Part shown: in pieces, positions 16,819-25,951 of the stretch
Layout: each line of letters begins with the position of its first letter
How positions within the stretch are numbered: position 1 is the first letter of the stretch
Source: Bradyrhizobium iriomotense
GTDB taxonomy: Bacteria > Pseudomonadota > Alphaproteobacteria > Rhizobiales > Xanthobacteraceae
Length of the DNA: 64,000 nucleotides
Assembly (NCBI RefSeq): GCF_030160715.1
Contig: NZ_BSOW01000001.1
Location: forward strand, 186,001-250,000
Reading direction: 5' to 3'
Notes under the pieces: model-generated
Databases searched by the model: none
Told to the model about the DNA's origin: nothing
Seen by the model: the letters and a program-made list of their open reading frames with translations, nothing else
Made by a program: the position numbers and the translations under genes

Positions 16819-17727
16819 ATGCGCCTCGTCACCTACACCTTGGGCTCCAGCGGTGCCCGTCTCGGCGTCCTCGTCAACGGATTGGTGGTCGATGTCGAGC
16901 GCCTCGGCGCATCGCGCGATCTGGCCTGGCCAAGCGACATGCTGTCGTTCATCGACAACAGCGTGACCTTGTTGCCGGCGCTGAGGGACGCTCTGGAGAA
17001 CGCCAATGGCCGCTTTCCGGGCGGCTCCGCGGTTGCCGTCGAGGACGTGAAGCTGCAGGCCCCGATCCCGCGACCGCGAAAAAACATCTTTGGCATCGGG
17101 CTGAACTACCGCGCGCATGTCGCGGAGTCCGCCAAGAGCCTGGATACCGACAAGGACCTGCCGAAGCAGCCGGTCGTCTTCTCCAAGCCGCCGACCTCTG
17201 TGATCGGTCCGGGGGCCGCGATCCAGCACAATGCCAAGATGACGCAGCAGCTCGACTGGGAGGTCGAGCTCGCCGTCATCATCGGCAAGACCGCAAGCCG
17301 CATCGCGGTCGAGAAGGCGATGGATCATGTCTTCGGCTATTCCGTGATGATCGACATCTCTGCGCGCGATAACCGCCGCGCCGGGCAATGGATCTTCTCC
17401 AAGGGCATGGACACCTACGCGCCGTTCGGCCCCTGCATCGTCACCGCGGACGAGATTCCCAATCCGCATGATCTGCGGCTCTGGCTGACCAAGAATGGCG
17501 TCATGAAGCAGGAGTCCAACACCAAATACATGATCTTCGACATCCCGGTGCTGATATCAGACATATCGTCGGGCATGACGCTCGAGCCCGGCGACATCAT
17601 CGCGACCGGCACGCCTGAAGGCGTCGGCGCCGGCATGAGCCCCCAGGAATGGCTATGGCCGGGCGACGTGGTGGAAGCAGGCGTCGATGGTGTCGGTGTG
17701 ATCAGACACCCCGTTGTTGCGATCTGA
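16819..17727 (+). CDS. FAH-family hydrolase/isomerase (two-domain form)
   Basis: Fumarylacetoacetate-hydrolase-fold enzyme of 302 residues with an extra N-terminal domain (about residues 1-75), as in many 2-hydroxyhepta-2,4-diene-1,7-dioate isomerases and acylpyruvase-like proteins. Core motifs are IFGIGLNYRAHVAE, the metal-binding LDWEVELAVIIGK and the C-terminal IIATGTPEGVGAG. ATG 16819 begins MRLVTYTLG, the common start of this family. It is 46 bases after cupin copy 2 and shares one base (TGATG) with the thioesterase gene. The pair cupin plus FAH repeats the arrangement at 2.2-3.9 kb, so it likely handles that enzyme's ring-opened product. Confidence 0.85.
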   Translation: MRLVTYTLGSSGARLGVLVNGLVVDVERLGASRDLAWPSDMLSFIDNSVTLLPALRDALENANGRFPGGSAVAVEDVKLQAPIPRPRKNIFGIGLNYRAHVAESAKSLDTDKDLPKQPVVFSKPPTSVIGPGAAIQHNAKMTQQLDWEVELAVIIGKTASRIAVEKAMDHVFGYSVMIDISARDNRRAGQWIFSKGMDTYAPFGPCIVTADEIPNPHDLRLWLTKNGVMKQESNTKYMIFDIPVLISDISSGMTLEPGDIIATGTPEGVGAGMSPQEWLWPGDVVEAGVDGVGVIRHPVVAI

Positions 17728-18161
17728 TGACGTTGTTTTCCTTCGATCGTCAGCTGAGGTTCGGCGACTGCGATCCCTCAGGGATCGCCTACTTCCCGTC
17801 CTACCTGAATATTCTCAACGGGGTCGTCGAGGAATTCTGGGCGGCGATCGGTTTTCCATGGTCGGAATTGATCGCGGTCCGGAAGATCGGGACGCCCACG
17901 GTGCATTTGACCTGCGACTTTTCCCGACCGTCGAGGTTTGGCGACCACCTGACATTCGCCCCGCGCATTGGCAAGGTCGGCAGGGCATCGCTGCATTTGG
18001 CCCATGTCGTTTCTGGCGCGGATGGCGTGCGCTGGCGCGCCCGGCAGATCCTTGCCGCAACCTCGCTCGTGGATCACCATGCTATCCCATGGCCCGATGA
18101 TGTTCGCGCTGCCCTCCTGGCGCATTTGCGTGTCGACGAGGAGGCCGAGGCGACGCTGTGA
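17727..18161 (+). CDS. 4-Hydroxybenzoyl-CoA-type thioesterase (hotdog fold)
   Basis: Small cytosolic acyl-CoA thioesterase of 144 residues. The N-terminal FGDCDPSGIAYFPSYL is the signature of the 4-hydroxybenzoyl-CoA thioesterase group, with the catalytic aspartate in DCDPSG. A central hotdog helix follows with NGVVEEFW. The ATG overlaps the previous stop (TGATG) and its own end overlaps the next gene by 4 bases, so the operon is tightly coupled. It would release a free aromatic acid from a CoA thioester; anthraniloyl-CoA made by IorAB from isatinate is one candidate, which is inference. Confidence 0.85.
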   Translation: MTLFSFDRQLRFGDCDPSGIAYFPSYLNILNGVVEEFWAAIGFPWSELIAVRKIGTPTVHLTCDFSRPSRFGDHLTFAPRIGKVGRASLHLAHVVSGADGVRWRARQILAATSLVDHHAIPWPDDVRAALLAHLRVDEEAEATL

Positions 18162-18880
18162 CGATCTCGCTCTTCATGACATTCTCCGACCCCGTAGGCG
18201 AGCGGCGGATCGAGTCCGATGATCTCGCGGCCGCCGCAGCACTGGTCGGATCGATTCCGGAGATGACCGAGGGCTTGCTGTTCACGCCGCTCGAACAATC
18301 GGTCGACCATCCCCACAAGGCCGATGGCTCCGGCCCCGTGTTTGCGCTTCAATTGCGGTTTCCGGATCTGTTCGCGTGCGAGGCCGTACTGGGTCGGGGC
18401 GGAGTTCTTGCCGGCCTCGCTGCGGGCGAGGGGCGCCTCACCGGATTGGACGTCACGCATCAGGTGATGCTGACGCGTTCCTTTCCCGTTGACGTCGCCG
18501 AACACCCCGAAGGCAAAGACCCCAAGGATACGGCAACCCCGTGCAGCTACCTCGTCCACTATCCCGGCCCGGCCGAGGACATGAACGCCTGGAACCTGCA
18601 CTATCTGGAGCACCATCCAACGATCATGCGGACCTTTCCGAATGTCCGGCAGATCGAGATCTATACGCGCATCGATTGGGTCGACCGGCTGCCGTCGCGA
18701 CGGGTCGAGCACATGCAGCGTAACAAGCTGGTGTTCGACAGCCCGGAAGCCCTCTCGCGCGCGCTCGGTTCCGACGTGATCAAGCGCATGCGTGCAGATT
18801 TCGTCCAGTTCCCGCCGTTTTCAGGCGGCAATAAGCATTTTCCGATGCTGACGAGGACAGTTCGGCCCAACGGCGGCTAG
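18158..18880 (+). CDS. EthD-like dimeric alpha/beta-barrel protein
   Basis: Protein of 240 residues with no assured function. The C-terminal half contains YLVHYPGPAEDMNAWNLHYLEHHP and IEIYTRIDW, which resemble the EthD/ABM ferredoxin-like barrel. The N-terminal half (SLFMTFSDPVGE and VFALQLRFPD) looks like a second, diverged copy, so the polypeptide may form a barrel by itself. It starts with GTG 18158, overlapping the thioesterase gene by GTGA, and is the last gene of the operon. Such proteins act as small oxygenases, isomerases or accessory proteins in aromatic catabolism. Confidence 0.65.
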   Translation: MTISLFMTFSDPVGERRIESDDLAAAAALVGSIPEMTEGLLFTPLEQSVDHPHKADGSGPVFALQLRFPDLFACEAVLGRGGVLAGLAAGEGRLTGLDVTHQVMLTRSFPVDVAEHPEGKDPKDTATPCSYLVHYPGPAEDMNAWNLHYLEHHPTIMRTFPNVRQIEIYTRIDWVDRLPSRRVEHMQRNKLVFDSPEALSRALGSDVIKRMRADFVQFPPFSGGNKHFPMLTRTVRPNGG

Positions 18881-19194
18881 GCATCGACAGAGAAGTTGAT
18901 CGCTGATGATCTCGCCGACACACAGGGCGGCCGGTCCTGTCTGTGTTCCGGACGTCGCAGCGAGCCCTTTCGTTTCTTGGTATACCTCAGTCGTTAGGTG
19001 AGTGGCCCGAGGCAGAAGTCGGCAAGCAACCTTTACTCACCATCGTGTGGCCATGTTTTGGTCAAAACTGCGTTGAGGTTTGACAGGGTCGTCGACGTAG
19101 TGGAATTGCGACCGCCAATTCCTGGTGACTTTGGACGGCGGGCCAGGTCGTCGCTCCACCGCTTTTCTCGAGATGCCCACCGCAAAGGCTTGTG
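18881..19194. other. Intergenic gap without a recognised gene
   Basis: About 310 bases between the EthD-like gene and the histidine kinase. It contains an imperfect hairpin near 18923 (CACACAGG ... CCTGTCTGTG) that could end the aromatic operon, and an 8-base palindrome GGTATACC near 18979. No coding signal is convincing. Confidence 0.4.
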
Positions 19195-21768
19195 ATGGAA
19201 GGGGCAGGGATTGGTAAGGCCAAGATTTTTGCTTCTGGCAGCGCTCGGAGCGCTGCTACCCATTTGGCCGAGATCCTAATACTTGCCGTGATTTATGGCG
19301 GCCTTGCCGAGGCAGCGCGTCTCTTACCGGCAATAAATCCGACAGCGACACCATTGTGGCCACCAACCGGGCTGGCATTCGCGCTCGTCCTGCTACGCGG
19401 CTACCGGATCTGGCCCGCGATCCTGGTGGGGGCCGTTTCTCCTTACCTCATGGCCGACCGATCGCTCTTGGAGTTGGGCTTCGTCGGGATCGGCACTCTC
19501 CTTGCCGCATTTGCCGGGGCGTGGCTGATCAGTCGCTGGTCGAACGGTCGCAAGACGTTTGCCACCCCATCCGGCATCGTGAAGTTTGCAATCATTTCCT
19601 TTGCGCCGACTGCCATGATTAGTTCAACCATCGTCATGGTCGGATTCAGTCTCGCCAACGAGCCAGGCTTTTCCAATTCCGTCGTCACCTGGCTAACCTG
19701 GTGGCTTGCAGACGCTGCGGGGGCCTTGGTGATCACGCCGGTCGTCGTGCTATGGGCGACGATGCTCTTACGCACGTCTTCCAAACGGGATGTATTGGAA
19801 TCGATCGCAGTCTCTGCTCTCGCGGTCATCATTGGGATCGTTGCTTACAGCCCGCTTATCGATAGTGACCTCTTCAGCGACCTCAACGTGGTGCTGCCAT
19901 ATCGGAGCCTTCTGGGCTTTCTGGTTTTGCTGCCCTTGATGTGGGCCGGCCTGCGCGGCCATCGATGCAACGTGGCTACGGCCGCGCTTATTTTCATCGG
20001 AATGGCCGTGTGGGGCTTCTCGATAGGCAACGATCCATTTCCGAAAGCAGATTTGAATGGAGCGCTATTATCGTTGTTCGTGCTTTCGGTCAGCGTATCG
20101 GCACCACCTCTTGCTTTGGCTGCGGCAATTGCGACGCACCAGGCCACCGAAGCCCATTTGGCTTCCGTTCAGGACCAACTGAACCGTCAGCTTGAACGCA
20201 ACAACTTGGCGCTCGACAGCGTGAGGCGCCACTTCCACACTCTTATCGAAGGTGTTGTCGACTACGCGATTTTTGCCCTTGATAAGGAAGGACACGTTAC
20301 GAGTTGGAACAGCACCGCTCAAAAGATCATCGGCTACGCCCCGGAAGAAATCATAGGCAAGCATTTTGGGATATTTTATCGGCCGGATGAGCGCCGCGCG
20401 GGCTCGCCAACCCAGGCACTGGAGTCGGCAGTCCAAAGGGGCAGGCACGAAGTAGAGGGTTGGCGCATCAGAAAGAATGGTACGCCGTTCTTCATCACCG
20501 GCTCGGTCTCTTCGAGCCGTGATGACGCAGGAAATCTAATTGGGTTCATCAGCGTAATCCGGGACGCAACCGAGCGACGCGACGCGGAGGAAAAACTGGT
20601 CCAGGCACGCGAGCAACTCGCGATGTCACAGAAAATGGAGGCAATCGGTAAACTGACCGGAGGGATTGCGCACGACTTCAACAATCTGTTGATGATCATT
20701 GGAGGCAGCGCCCAGATCTTCGCGCGCCTGCTTGATCCAAAACTGCCGAGAGCAATCGAAGCCATACAGACCGCGGCCAAACGCGGAGAAAGTCTGACGC
20801 GCCAATTGTTGACATTCTCTCGTCATCAGCATCTCAGCCCGACGGTGGTGGATCTGAATGCGTCCATAAAAAACATGCGGACCATGATAGAGAGCTCGCT
20901 GCGCGGCAACATCGTGTACGAAGAGAACATCGGCGACGGTGTCTCGTCGGTCAAGGTGGACCTTGCCGAACTGGAACTTGCGATCGTCAATATCGCCGTT
21001 AATGCGCGCGATGCGATGCCAAACGGCGGCACCTTCACGTTGTCCGTCCACGCGGTGACCGCAAATCAGGAAGCCGGTGGCGAGCGTCTTGGGAAAGCCT
21101 TCTTTGCGATAGCGTTTGGCGATACGGGCACCGGTATTCCGCCAAATCTTCTGTCCAAGATGTTCGATCCTTTCTTCACGACCAAAGAGGTCGGCAAAGG
21201 GACCGGGCTCGGTTTGTCCCAGGTTTATGGTTTTGCGCACCAGGCCGGCGGAACGGTAACGGCAGACAGCAAGGTGGGACAGGGAACAACGATTACAATC
21301 TATTTGCCATCTTGCGAAGACGAGCAAATCGCCAGCAAAGAGCTCGCCGCTGCCAGAACCAAAGCACAGCACTCGCAGCGCAAGACGGTTCTCGTCGTCG
21401 ACGACAGCGCTGATGTGGCGGATGTGACATCCTCGCTGTTCGAGCATCTGGGCTATGAGACCATTTATCGAGATTCGGCCGAGGCGGCACTGACACTGCT
21501 CGAAGCCGGTACAAAGATCGATCTCGTCTTCAGCGATATCGTCATGCCCGGGACCATCGACGGCGTCGGGCTTGCGAGAGAAATTCGCTCGCGCTATCCC
21601 AATTTGCCCGTCGCCCTTACGACCGGCTACAGCGATGCCGCAAATGCAGCGCCTCCAAACCTGAGAATTTTACGCAAGCCATTCGATACCGAGGCACTAC
21701 GAGATTTTATCCAGGATATTGCGCCTCCGAGATCGGCGTCTGGTTGGCGCACTATGACGAGCGGTTGA
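19195..21768 (+). CDS. Hybrid sensor histidine kinase: MASE1, PAS, kinase and receiver domains
   Basis: Membrane-bound signalling protein of about 858 residues. The first 300 residues are a MASE1-type integral sensor with several hydrophobic helices and the PTATPLWPPTGLAFALVLL segment. A PAS domain follows (about 325-445; VTSWNSTAQKIIGYAPEEIIG). The kinase has His493 in GGIAHDFNNLL, the N-box NIAVNARDAMPNGG, and G-boxes DTGTGIP and GKGTGLGLSQVYG. A C-terminal receiver has Asp781 in FSDIVMPG. The start may be GTG 19192 or ATG 19195. No partner regulator is adjacent. The 3' end overlaps the converging phosphofructokinase gene by 17 bases. The stimulus is unknown. Confidence 0.9.
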   Translation: MEGAGIGKAKIFASGSARSAATHLAEILILAVIYGGLAEAARLLPAINPTATPLWPPTGLAFALVLLRGYRIWPAILVGAVSPYLMADRSLLELGFVGIGTLLAAFAGAWLISRWSNGRKTFATPSGIVKFAIISFAPTAMISSTIVMVGFSLANEPGFSNSVVTWLTWWLADAAGALVITPVVVLWATMLLRTSSKRDVLESIAVSALAVIIGIVAYSPLIDSDLFSDLNVVLPYRSLLGFLVLLPLMWAGLRGHRCNVATAALIFIGMAVWGFSIGNDPFPKADLNGALLSLFVLSVSVSAPPLALAAAIATHQATEAHLASVQDQLNRQLERNNLALDSVRRHFHTLIEGVVDYAIFALDKEGHVTSWNSTAQKIIGYAPEEIIGKHFGIFYRPDERRAGSPTQALESAVQRGRHEVEGWRIRKNGTPFFITGSVSSSRDDAGNLIGFISVIRDATERRDAEEKLVQAREQLAMSQKMEAIGKLTGGIAHDFNNLLMIIGGSAQIFARLLDPKLPRAIEAIQTAAKRGESLTRQLLTFSRHQHLSPTVVDLNASIKNMRTMIESSLRGNIVYEENIGDGVSSVKVDLAELELAIVNIAVNARDAMPNGGTFTLSVHAVTANQEAGGERLGKAFFAIAFGDTGTGIPPNLLSKMFDPFFTTKEVGKGTGLGLSQVYGFAHQAGGTVTADSKVGQGTTITIYLPSCEDEQIASKELAAARTKAQHSQRKTVLVVDDSADVADVTSSLFEHLGYETIYRDSAEAALTLLEAGTKIDLVFSDIVMPGTIDGVGLAREIRSRYPNLPVALTTGYSDAANAAPPNLRILRKPFDTEALRDFIQDIAPPRSASGWRTMTSG

Positions 21769-22939
21769 GGAAGATCGGCAGACCCCGCTTGTTGGCGTAA
21801 ATGGGCCGGTAGCGCTCCGTGTTGTAGGTGCTTGCGACGTCCAGTTTGCGCGGGCCGAGCTTGGCGTCAGGGATGGGCACCAGGTCGTACCGGCCCTCGA
21901 CCAGCGCCGACATGAGGCCGGTCTTGCCTTCCAGCATGGCATCGTAGGCCATGTTACCGAAGGTGAGGGCTACAAGCTTGTCGATGAAGTCGGGATCGCC
22001 CGATCGCAGGTCGTAGGTGAGATCGGAGGTGATGGTCTCCTCGCCGGCGCGCCGCTTGATCTCGTCGGCGAGCGATTCCGCCACGTTGGCCTTCTTGCGG
22101 TGACCGTAGGGGTCGGGCTCGCCGTATTCCTGCAGCTTGTAGCCGTCCCACTGAGCTCCCTCGCTGAGCACGATCAGCGCGTAGTTGCTTGGATTGGCGC
22201 GCTTGTCCTCGATGAGCAACCGGATCAGCTTGTCGAGGTCGACCTTATACTCCGGTATGAGGCATCGTATCGAGGTGGCATACGCGGTGTAGAGTGCCGT
22301 AAATCCGGCATCGCGGCCAAAGACGCGGAAAATGCCAATTCGCTCATGCGAGCCGACGGTGGTGCGCTGCCGCTGGATGGCATCGCTGGCGCGGGTGATC
22401 GCGGTCGAGAAGCCGATGCAGTACTCGGTGTTGCGGACGTCGTTGTCCATCGTCTTCGGGATGGCGATGATCTTGACGCCGAGTTCGTTGAGCTTGGCCG
22501 CATAACTGAGCGTGTCGTCGCCGCCGATGGCGATCAGGTGTTCGATGCCCAGTCCCGAAAGGTTCGCCAGCACCTGGCCGGTGAGGTCCCACGTCTTGGT
22601 CGTGGCGCCGTCCTTGGTGCTCGGCGAGACCGGAACATCATCGCCGACAAGATGATCGGGCAGCTTTTTTGTTTTGGAGGGATTGACGCGGCTCGAGTGC
22701 AGCACGGTGCCGCCGCGCCGGTCGATGGTGCGAGTGTTTTCACGGTTCAGCGGGATGACGTAGTGAGACCTGCTGTTGGGGTCGTCGAGGTTCAGGTGGG
22801 TGAGGGCCTCCCAACCACGGCGCAGACCGACGACCTCGATGTCGTCCTCACTGCCGCGATAAGTCACGCTCTTGATGACTGCATTGAGGCCGGCGACGTC
22901 GCCGCCGCCCGTGAGAATGCCGATGCGTTTTTTTGTCAT
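21752..22939 (-). CDS. Phosphofructokinase, residues indicate pyrophosphate-dependent type
   Basis: Cytosolic 6-phosphofructokinase-family enzyme of 395 residues. The phosphate-binding loop is ILTGGGDVAGLN near the N-terminus. Two positions that separate phosphoryl donors read GGDDT (139-143) and PKTMDND (161-167). Asp after GGD and Lys in PKT are the pair typical of PPi-dependent enzymes, whereas ATP enzymes have GGDGS and PGTIDND. ATG 22939 is chosen for its strong site GGGAGGTGGG five bases upstream; an upstream start at 22960 is possible. It lies 83 bases downstream of the FBP aldolase/phosphatase gene on the same strand and is probably co-transcribed. PPi use is inferred from these residues. 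Confidence 0.88.
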   Translation of the reverse strand: MTKKRIGILTGGGDVAGLNAVIKSVTYRGSEDDIEVVGLRRGWEALTHLNLDDPNSRSHYVIPLNRENTRTIDRRGGTVLHSSRVNPSKTKKLPDHLVGDDVPVSPSTKDGATTKTWDLTGQVLANLSGLGIEHLIAIGGDDTLSYAAKLNELGVKIIAIPKTMDNDVRNTEYCIGFSTAITRASDAIQRQRTTVGSHERIGIFRVFGRDAGFTALYTAYATSIRCLIPEYKVDLDKLIRLLIEDKRANPSNYALIVLSEGAQWDGYKLQEYGEPDPYGHRKKANVAESLADEIKRRAGEETITSDLTYDLRSGDPDFIDKLVALTFGNMAYDAMLEGKTGLMSALVEGRYDLVPIPDAKLGPRKLDVASTYNTERYRPIYANKRGLPIFLNRSS

Positions 22940-23022
22940 ACCCACCTCCCGGATCGGCATGTCGCAATAGTGCCTGCATCTGTGGATTGAACGCTGAATG
23001 TCGCTCCAGCTTCTGGCGCTCG

Positions 23023-24168
23023 CTACTCGGCCGCTTCCGGCTTGCGGTCGTCGCGCAGTCGAAAACGCTTCAGCAGTCCGGATACGGTGTCGCGGAAGCC
23101 GCCATATTCCAGTTCGGAGTAGGGTAGCATGGCGGCGCCCGACCAGCCCTGGCTGCGCATCTCGATGGCTTTGCGCTGGGCGCGCCGGCGGACCTCATCC
23201 CACGCCGGGTTGTCGAAGAAATCGGTGTAGGACTCGGCAAAGCGGCCCTCCCGGTCGATCGAGAAGCCGACGCAGGAAACGATCGGCAGGCAATAGATGC
23301 CGGTAACGGGCGTATTGAGCGGCACCGGCATGAGCGGCATCACATGCGAGCCGCGCGCATCGCCGCCCACGAAATGCGCCTTGGCGAACGGTGAGATTAT
23401 TTCCTCCGGAGCGGGAAAAATCCCCTGGTTTCTGACGATCGCGACTGGATCATCCTTGCCGGTGTACTTGCCGGCGATCGCGTGGAGGCGCTGTGCCGAA
23501 ACGGCGACGACGACCTCTCCATGGGTTCGAGAGACGATGCGATCGATGCCGAAGCGCTCATTGTCGCGAAGCAGAGCGGCAATGTGGTAGCTGTCGGCGG
23601 GTGCGTCGAGCTCGATCAGGCTGTCGCCAGCCGTGTTGTCCATGTCGATGACATGGAAACGGAATCCCTTGATCATCGGAGGCAACATCAGCCCAGCGCA
23701 GTACATGGGATCGGCAAAGGCGAGATAGAGCGGCAGGTTGTAGGCGCCCGGGCCGCATTTGTCGGCCGCGAACACCATGAAGGACTCCGCAGGGCGCGCG
23801 CCGGAGAGGCTGTGGTCGAAGCTGAGCTCGGCGACGCCCGGGCCGGCGCCGCGAATGTTTCCGGAAGGCGCGTCGGCGAGAAGATCCTGGCCGGCGCCAT
23901 AGAGCCCGGAGAGTTTTGCGACCGAGGTGGCCGCGAGGAACGCATTCCAGGCGAGTTGATGGACCTCGGTGCTTCCTTCGCCCCGCGTGTGCGTCATGAT
24001 GATCGCAATGTCGTCGCCGGTGTGGCAGACGAAACCGTCGATCAGGAGGCCGTTGCAGATCGCCTTGGCAACCGCGCCCTCGACAGTGGCTATCATGCGG
24101 GTAGACGGCTTCGTGTGCCCGCCGATGGAGCCAATGTCAGCCTTGATGACCGAAAGAGTGAGTCTCAT
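23023..24168 (-). CDS. Fructose-1,6-bisphosphate aldolase/phosphatase (class V, archaeal type)
   Basis: Bifunctional gluconeogenic enzyme of 381 residues that both condenses triose phosphates to fructose 1,6-bisphosphate and removes the 1-phosphate, using Mg ions. The N-terminal LSVIKADIGSIGGH is the family signature, and HTGDDIAIIMTH, GPGVAELSFDH and DKCGPGAYNLPLYLAFADPM continue the typical active-site blocks. ATG 24168 follows GGGGAG by eight bases, better than the in-frame starts further up. The enzyme is typical of archaea and deep-branching bacteria and is found only in some proteobacteria. Next to a PPi-type phosphofructokinase it suggests a reversible bypass in upper glycolysis. Confidence 0.9.
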   Translation of the reverse strand: MRLTLSVIKADIGSIGGHTKPSTRMIATVEGAVAKAICNGLLIDGFVCHTGDDIAIIMTHTRGEGSTEVHQLAWNAFLAATSVAKLSGLYGAGQDLLADAPSGNIRGAGPGVAELSFDHSLSGARPAESFMVFAADKCGPGAYNLPLYLAFADPMYCAGLMLPPMIKGFRFHVIDMDNTAGDSLIELDAPADSYHIAALLRDNERFGIDRIVSRTHGEVVVAVSAQRLHAIAGKYTGKDDPVAIVRNQGIFPAPEEIISPFAKAHFVGGDARGSHVMPLMPVPLNTPVTGIYCLPIVSCVGFSIDREGRFAESYTDFFDNPAWDEVRRRAQRKAIEMRSQGWSGAAMLPYSELEYGGFRDTVSGLLKRFRLRDDRKPEAAE

Positions 24169-24607
24169 GAGCATTCTCCCCGGCACAAGCTCAGCGCCTC
24201 GCCTCGGCGCTTGGCTTGCGCCGGGGCGACGGCGCTGCTCATTCGCAAATCAAACGTCGGTCGCGGCGACGAGTTCCGCAGATCCCGCTCTGCTTGAAAG
24301 GCGCGGGCTGGGGCTGCTGCCGGGGTTGCAAAGCTTTCGTTGGGACACGGCCTGGCCAACCGCCGACGCTGCTTTCCCTCGCCGATGAAGCGATAGAATA
24401 AGTCACCGTCGATTTGCTGCGGTGCACGAGTCCGCCCTTGCGAAGCCCGGTCTGGCCCTCAAGACGGGTCTGCTGTGTCGGTGAACGCAGGAAGAGGCTC
24501 GGAAATATCAAAACGACGTGTTTGACCGTTAGCGGGCATTGCCTCGGGACCGCGCATGCCGTGTCGTCGCACGAACGCTACCTTTCACAATCACCAAGGG
24601 CCCCATC
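24169..24607. other. Intergenic gap of about 440 bases, no gene seen
   Basis: The stretch between the divergent FBP aldolase/phosphatase and AstE-like genes shows no convincing ORF. A small hairpin AGCGCC-(7)-GGCGCT is at 24193-24211. The remainder includes segments such as TGGCCAACCGCCGACGCTG that look like decayed repeat material. Promoters for both flanking genes should lie here but none is clear. Confidence 0.35.
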
Positions 24608-25801
24608 ATGCCGGACAAATCTGCAAAAGGCATCGATCGACGCGATCTTATAATGGCATCCATTGCCACGGTCGGCGGCGCGGCCGCTGTCGCCGTCAAC
24701 GCTGGTGCTGCGCATGCGCAGGGCGCGGCGACATCCCCTGCCAGTCCAGCATCCAGAACGGTCTATACCGGTGATGTTATCGAAGGCAAAAAGGTCGTCA
24801 GCGCGCTCGACGTCAACGAGCTGGAGCCCGGCAAGAAGCACCTTTTGTATTTTCAGGGCGTTCAGATGCCAACCGGACAGCACTGGTACGTGTCTGTGAC
24901 GGTCGCCCGGGGAGCAAATCCGGGCAAGCGCGGCATCCTGACAAGTGGCGTGCATGGCGACGAGATGAGTTCTGTACATACGGTCCAGACCGTGATGAAC
25001 CAACTCGACCCGGCGCAGATGTCGGGCACGGTGATGGCGGTCACGGACGTGTCCCGCCCGGCCCTGGAAAGCATGCAGCGCAGATGGCCCAACCAGGGCA
25101 GGGGCATCGATCTCATCGATATGAATCGGGAGTGGCCCGGAAACGAGAACGGCGCCACCGCGCCTAGCCGACACGCCGGGCTGCTCTTCAACCGGCTGCT
25201 GCGGCCGAACGCCGACTTCGCGATCGACTTCCACACGGGGACAACGGGATTCGAAGTCACCGCATTCAATATTGGCGGTATGGACGTGCCCGGCGTCAAG
25301 GCGATGGTGGAGCTCTATCCCGTCGGCCAAATCTTCGACAATCACGTGTATCCCGGTGTCCTGCACAACGCGTTTATGGACGTGGGCATCCCGTCCTTCA
25401 CGCCGGAGATCGGCGCCGCGCGTGTCCTCGACCCCGAGATGATCTCGCTCTTCGTGGAAGGCACAATGAACGTGCTCAAGCATCACGGCATCGTTGCCGG
25501 CCCAATGGGGCGTACAGGCAAGGACGTGACTGTTTTTGTCGGTAACAGCGCCTTCCCGATCCTGGCCACCGCGGGCGGTCTCGTTGAGCATCTGGTCAAA
25601 CTCAACGACAAGGTCGAAGTCGGACAGAAGGTTGCCGTCCAGCGCAATAGCTTCGGCGAGGTGGTTGCGGAATATGCAAGCGGCGTGGCCGGAGAGATAA
25701 CGGGCCAGCGCAGCGACGCAATGTCCGAGCCCGGCAACCCCTTGGTTTTCATCCTCTTCAACAAGCCGAGGCCAGAGGACGTTCAGGTCTATCCCGAGTA
25801 G
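24608..25801 (+). CDS. Exported succinylglutamate desuccinylase/aspartoacylase-like zinc hydrolase
   Basis: M14-type zinc carboxypeptidase-fold protein of 397 residues. Zinc ligands are visible in TSGVHGDEMSS (His and Glu) and DFHTGTTG (His), and a beta-rich C-terminal domain follows, as in the AstE/AspA family. The N-terminus has DRRDLIMASIATVGG and an alanine-rich stretch ending AHAQ, which looks like a Tat signal. ATG 24608 is chosen to begin that signal. Most studied AstE and aspartoacylases are cytosolic, so an exported member is notable; it probably deacylates or trims a small compound outside the membrane. Standing alone, its pathway is unknown. Confidence 0.8.
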   Translation: MPDKSAKGIDRRDLIMASIATVGGAAAVAVNAGAAHAQGAATSPASPASRTVYTGDVIEGKKVVSALDVNELEPGKKHLLYFQGVQMPTGQHWYVSVTVARGANPGKRGILTSGVHGDEMSSVHTVQTVMNQLDPAQMSGTVMAVTDVSRPALESMQRRWPNQGRGIDLIDMNREWPGNENGATAPSRHAGLLFNRLLRPNADFAIDFHTGTTGFEVTAFNIGGMDVPGVKAMVELYPVGQIFDNHVYPGVLHNAFMDVGIPSFTPEIGAARVLDPEMISLFVEGTMNVLKHHGIVAGPMGRTGKDVTVFVGNSAFPILATAGGLVEHLVKLNDKVEVGQKVAVQRNSFGEVVAEYASGVAGEITGQRSDAMSEPGNPLVFILFNKPRPEDVQVYPE

Positions 25802-25951
25802 TTGCCGCATCGAACTCATGGCCGGTGCGTGACCCCAGCACCCCGATCTATGATGGGCGATTGGCAATGCTCTTGACATAGTTCAACCACGGACAGGCGG
25901 GATGCGCTGGTGTAGTCTCTTGCGACTGGACGGGATCAAGGTCGTAAGCGC

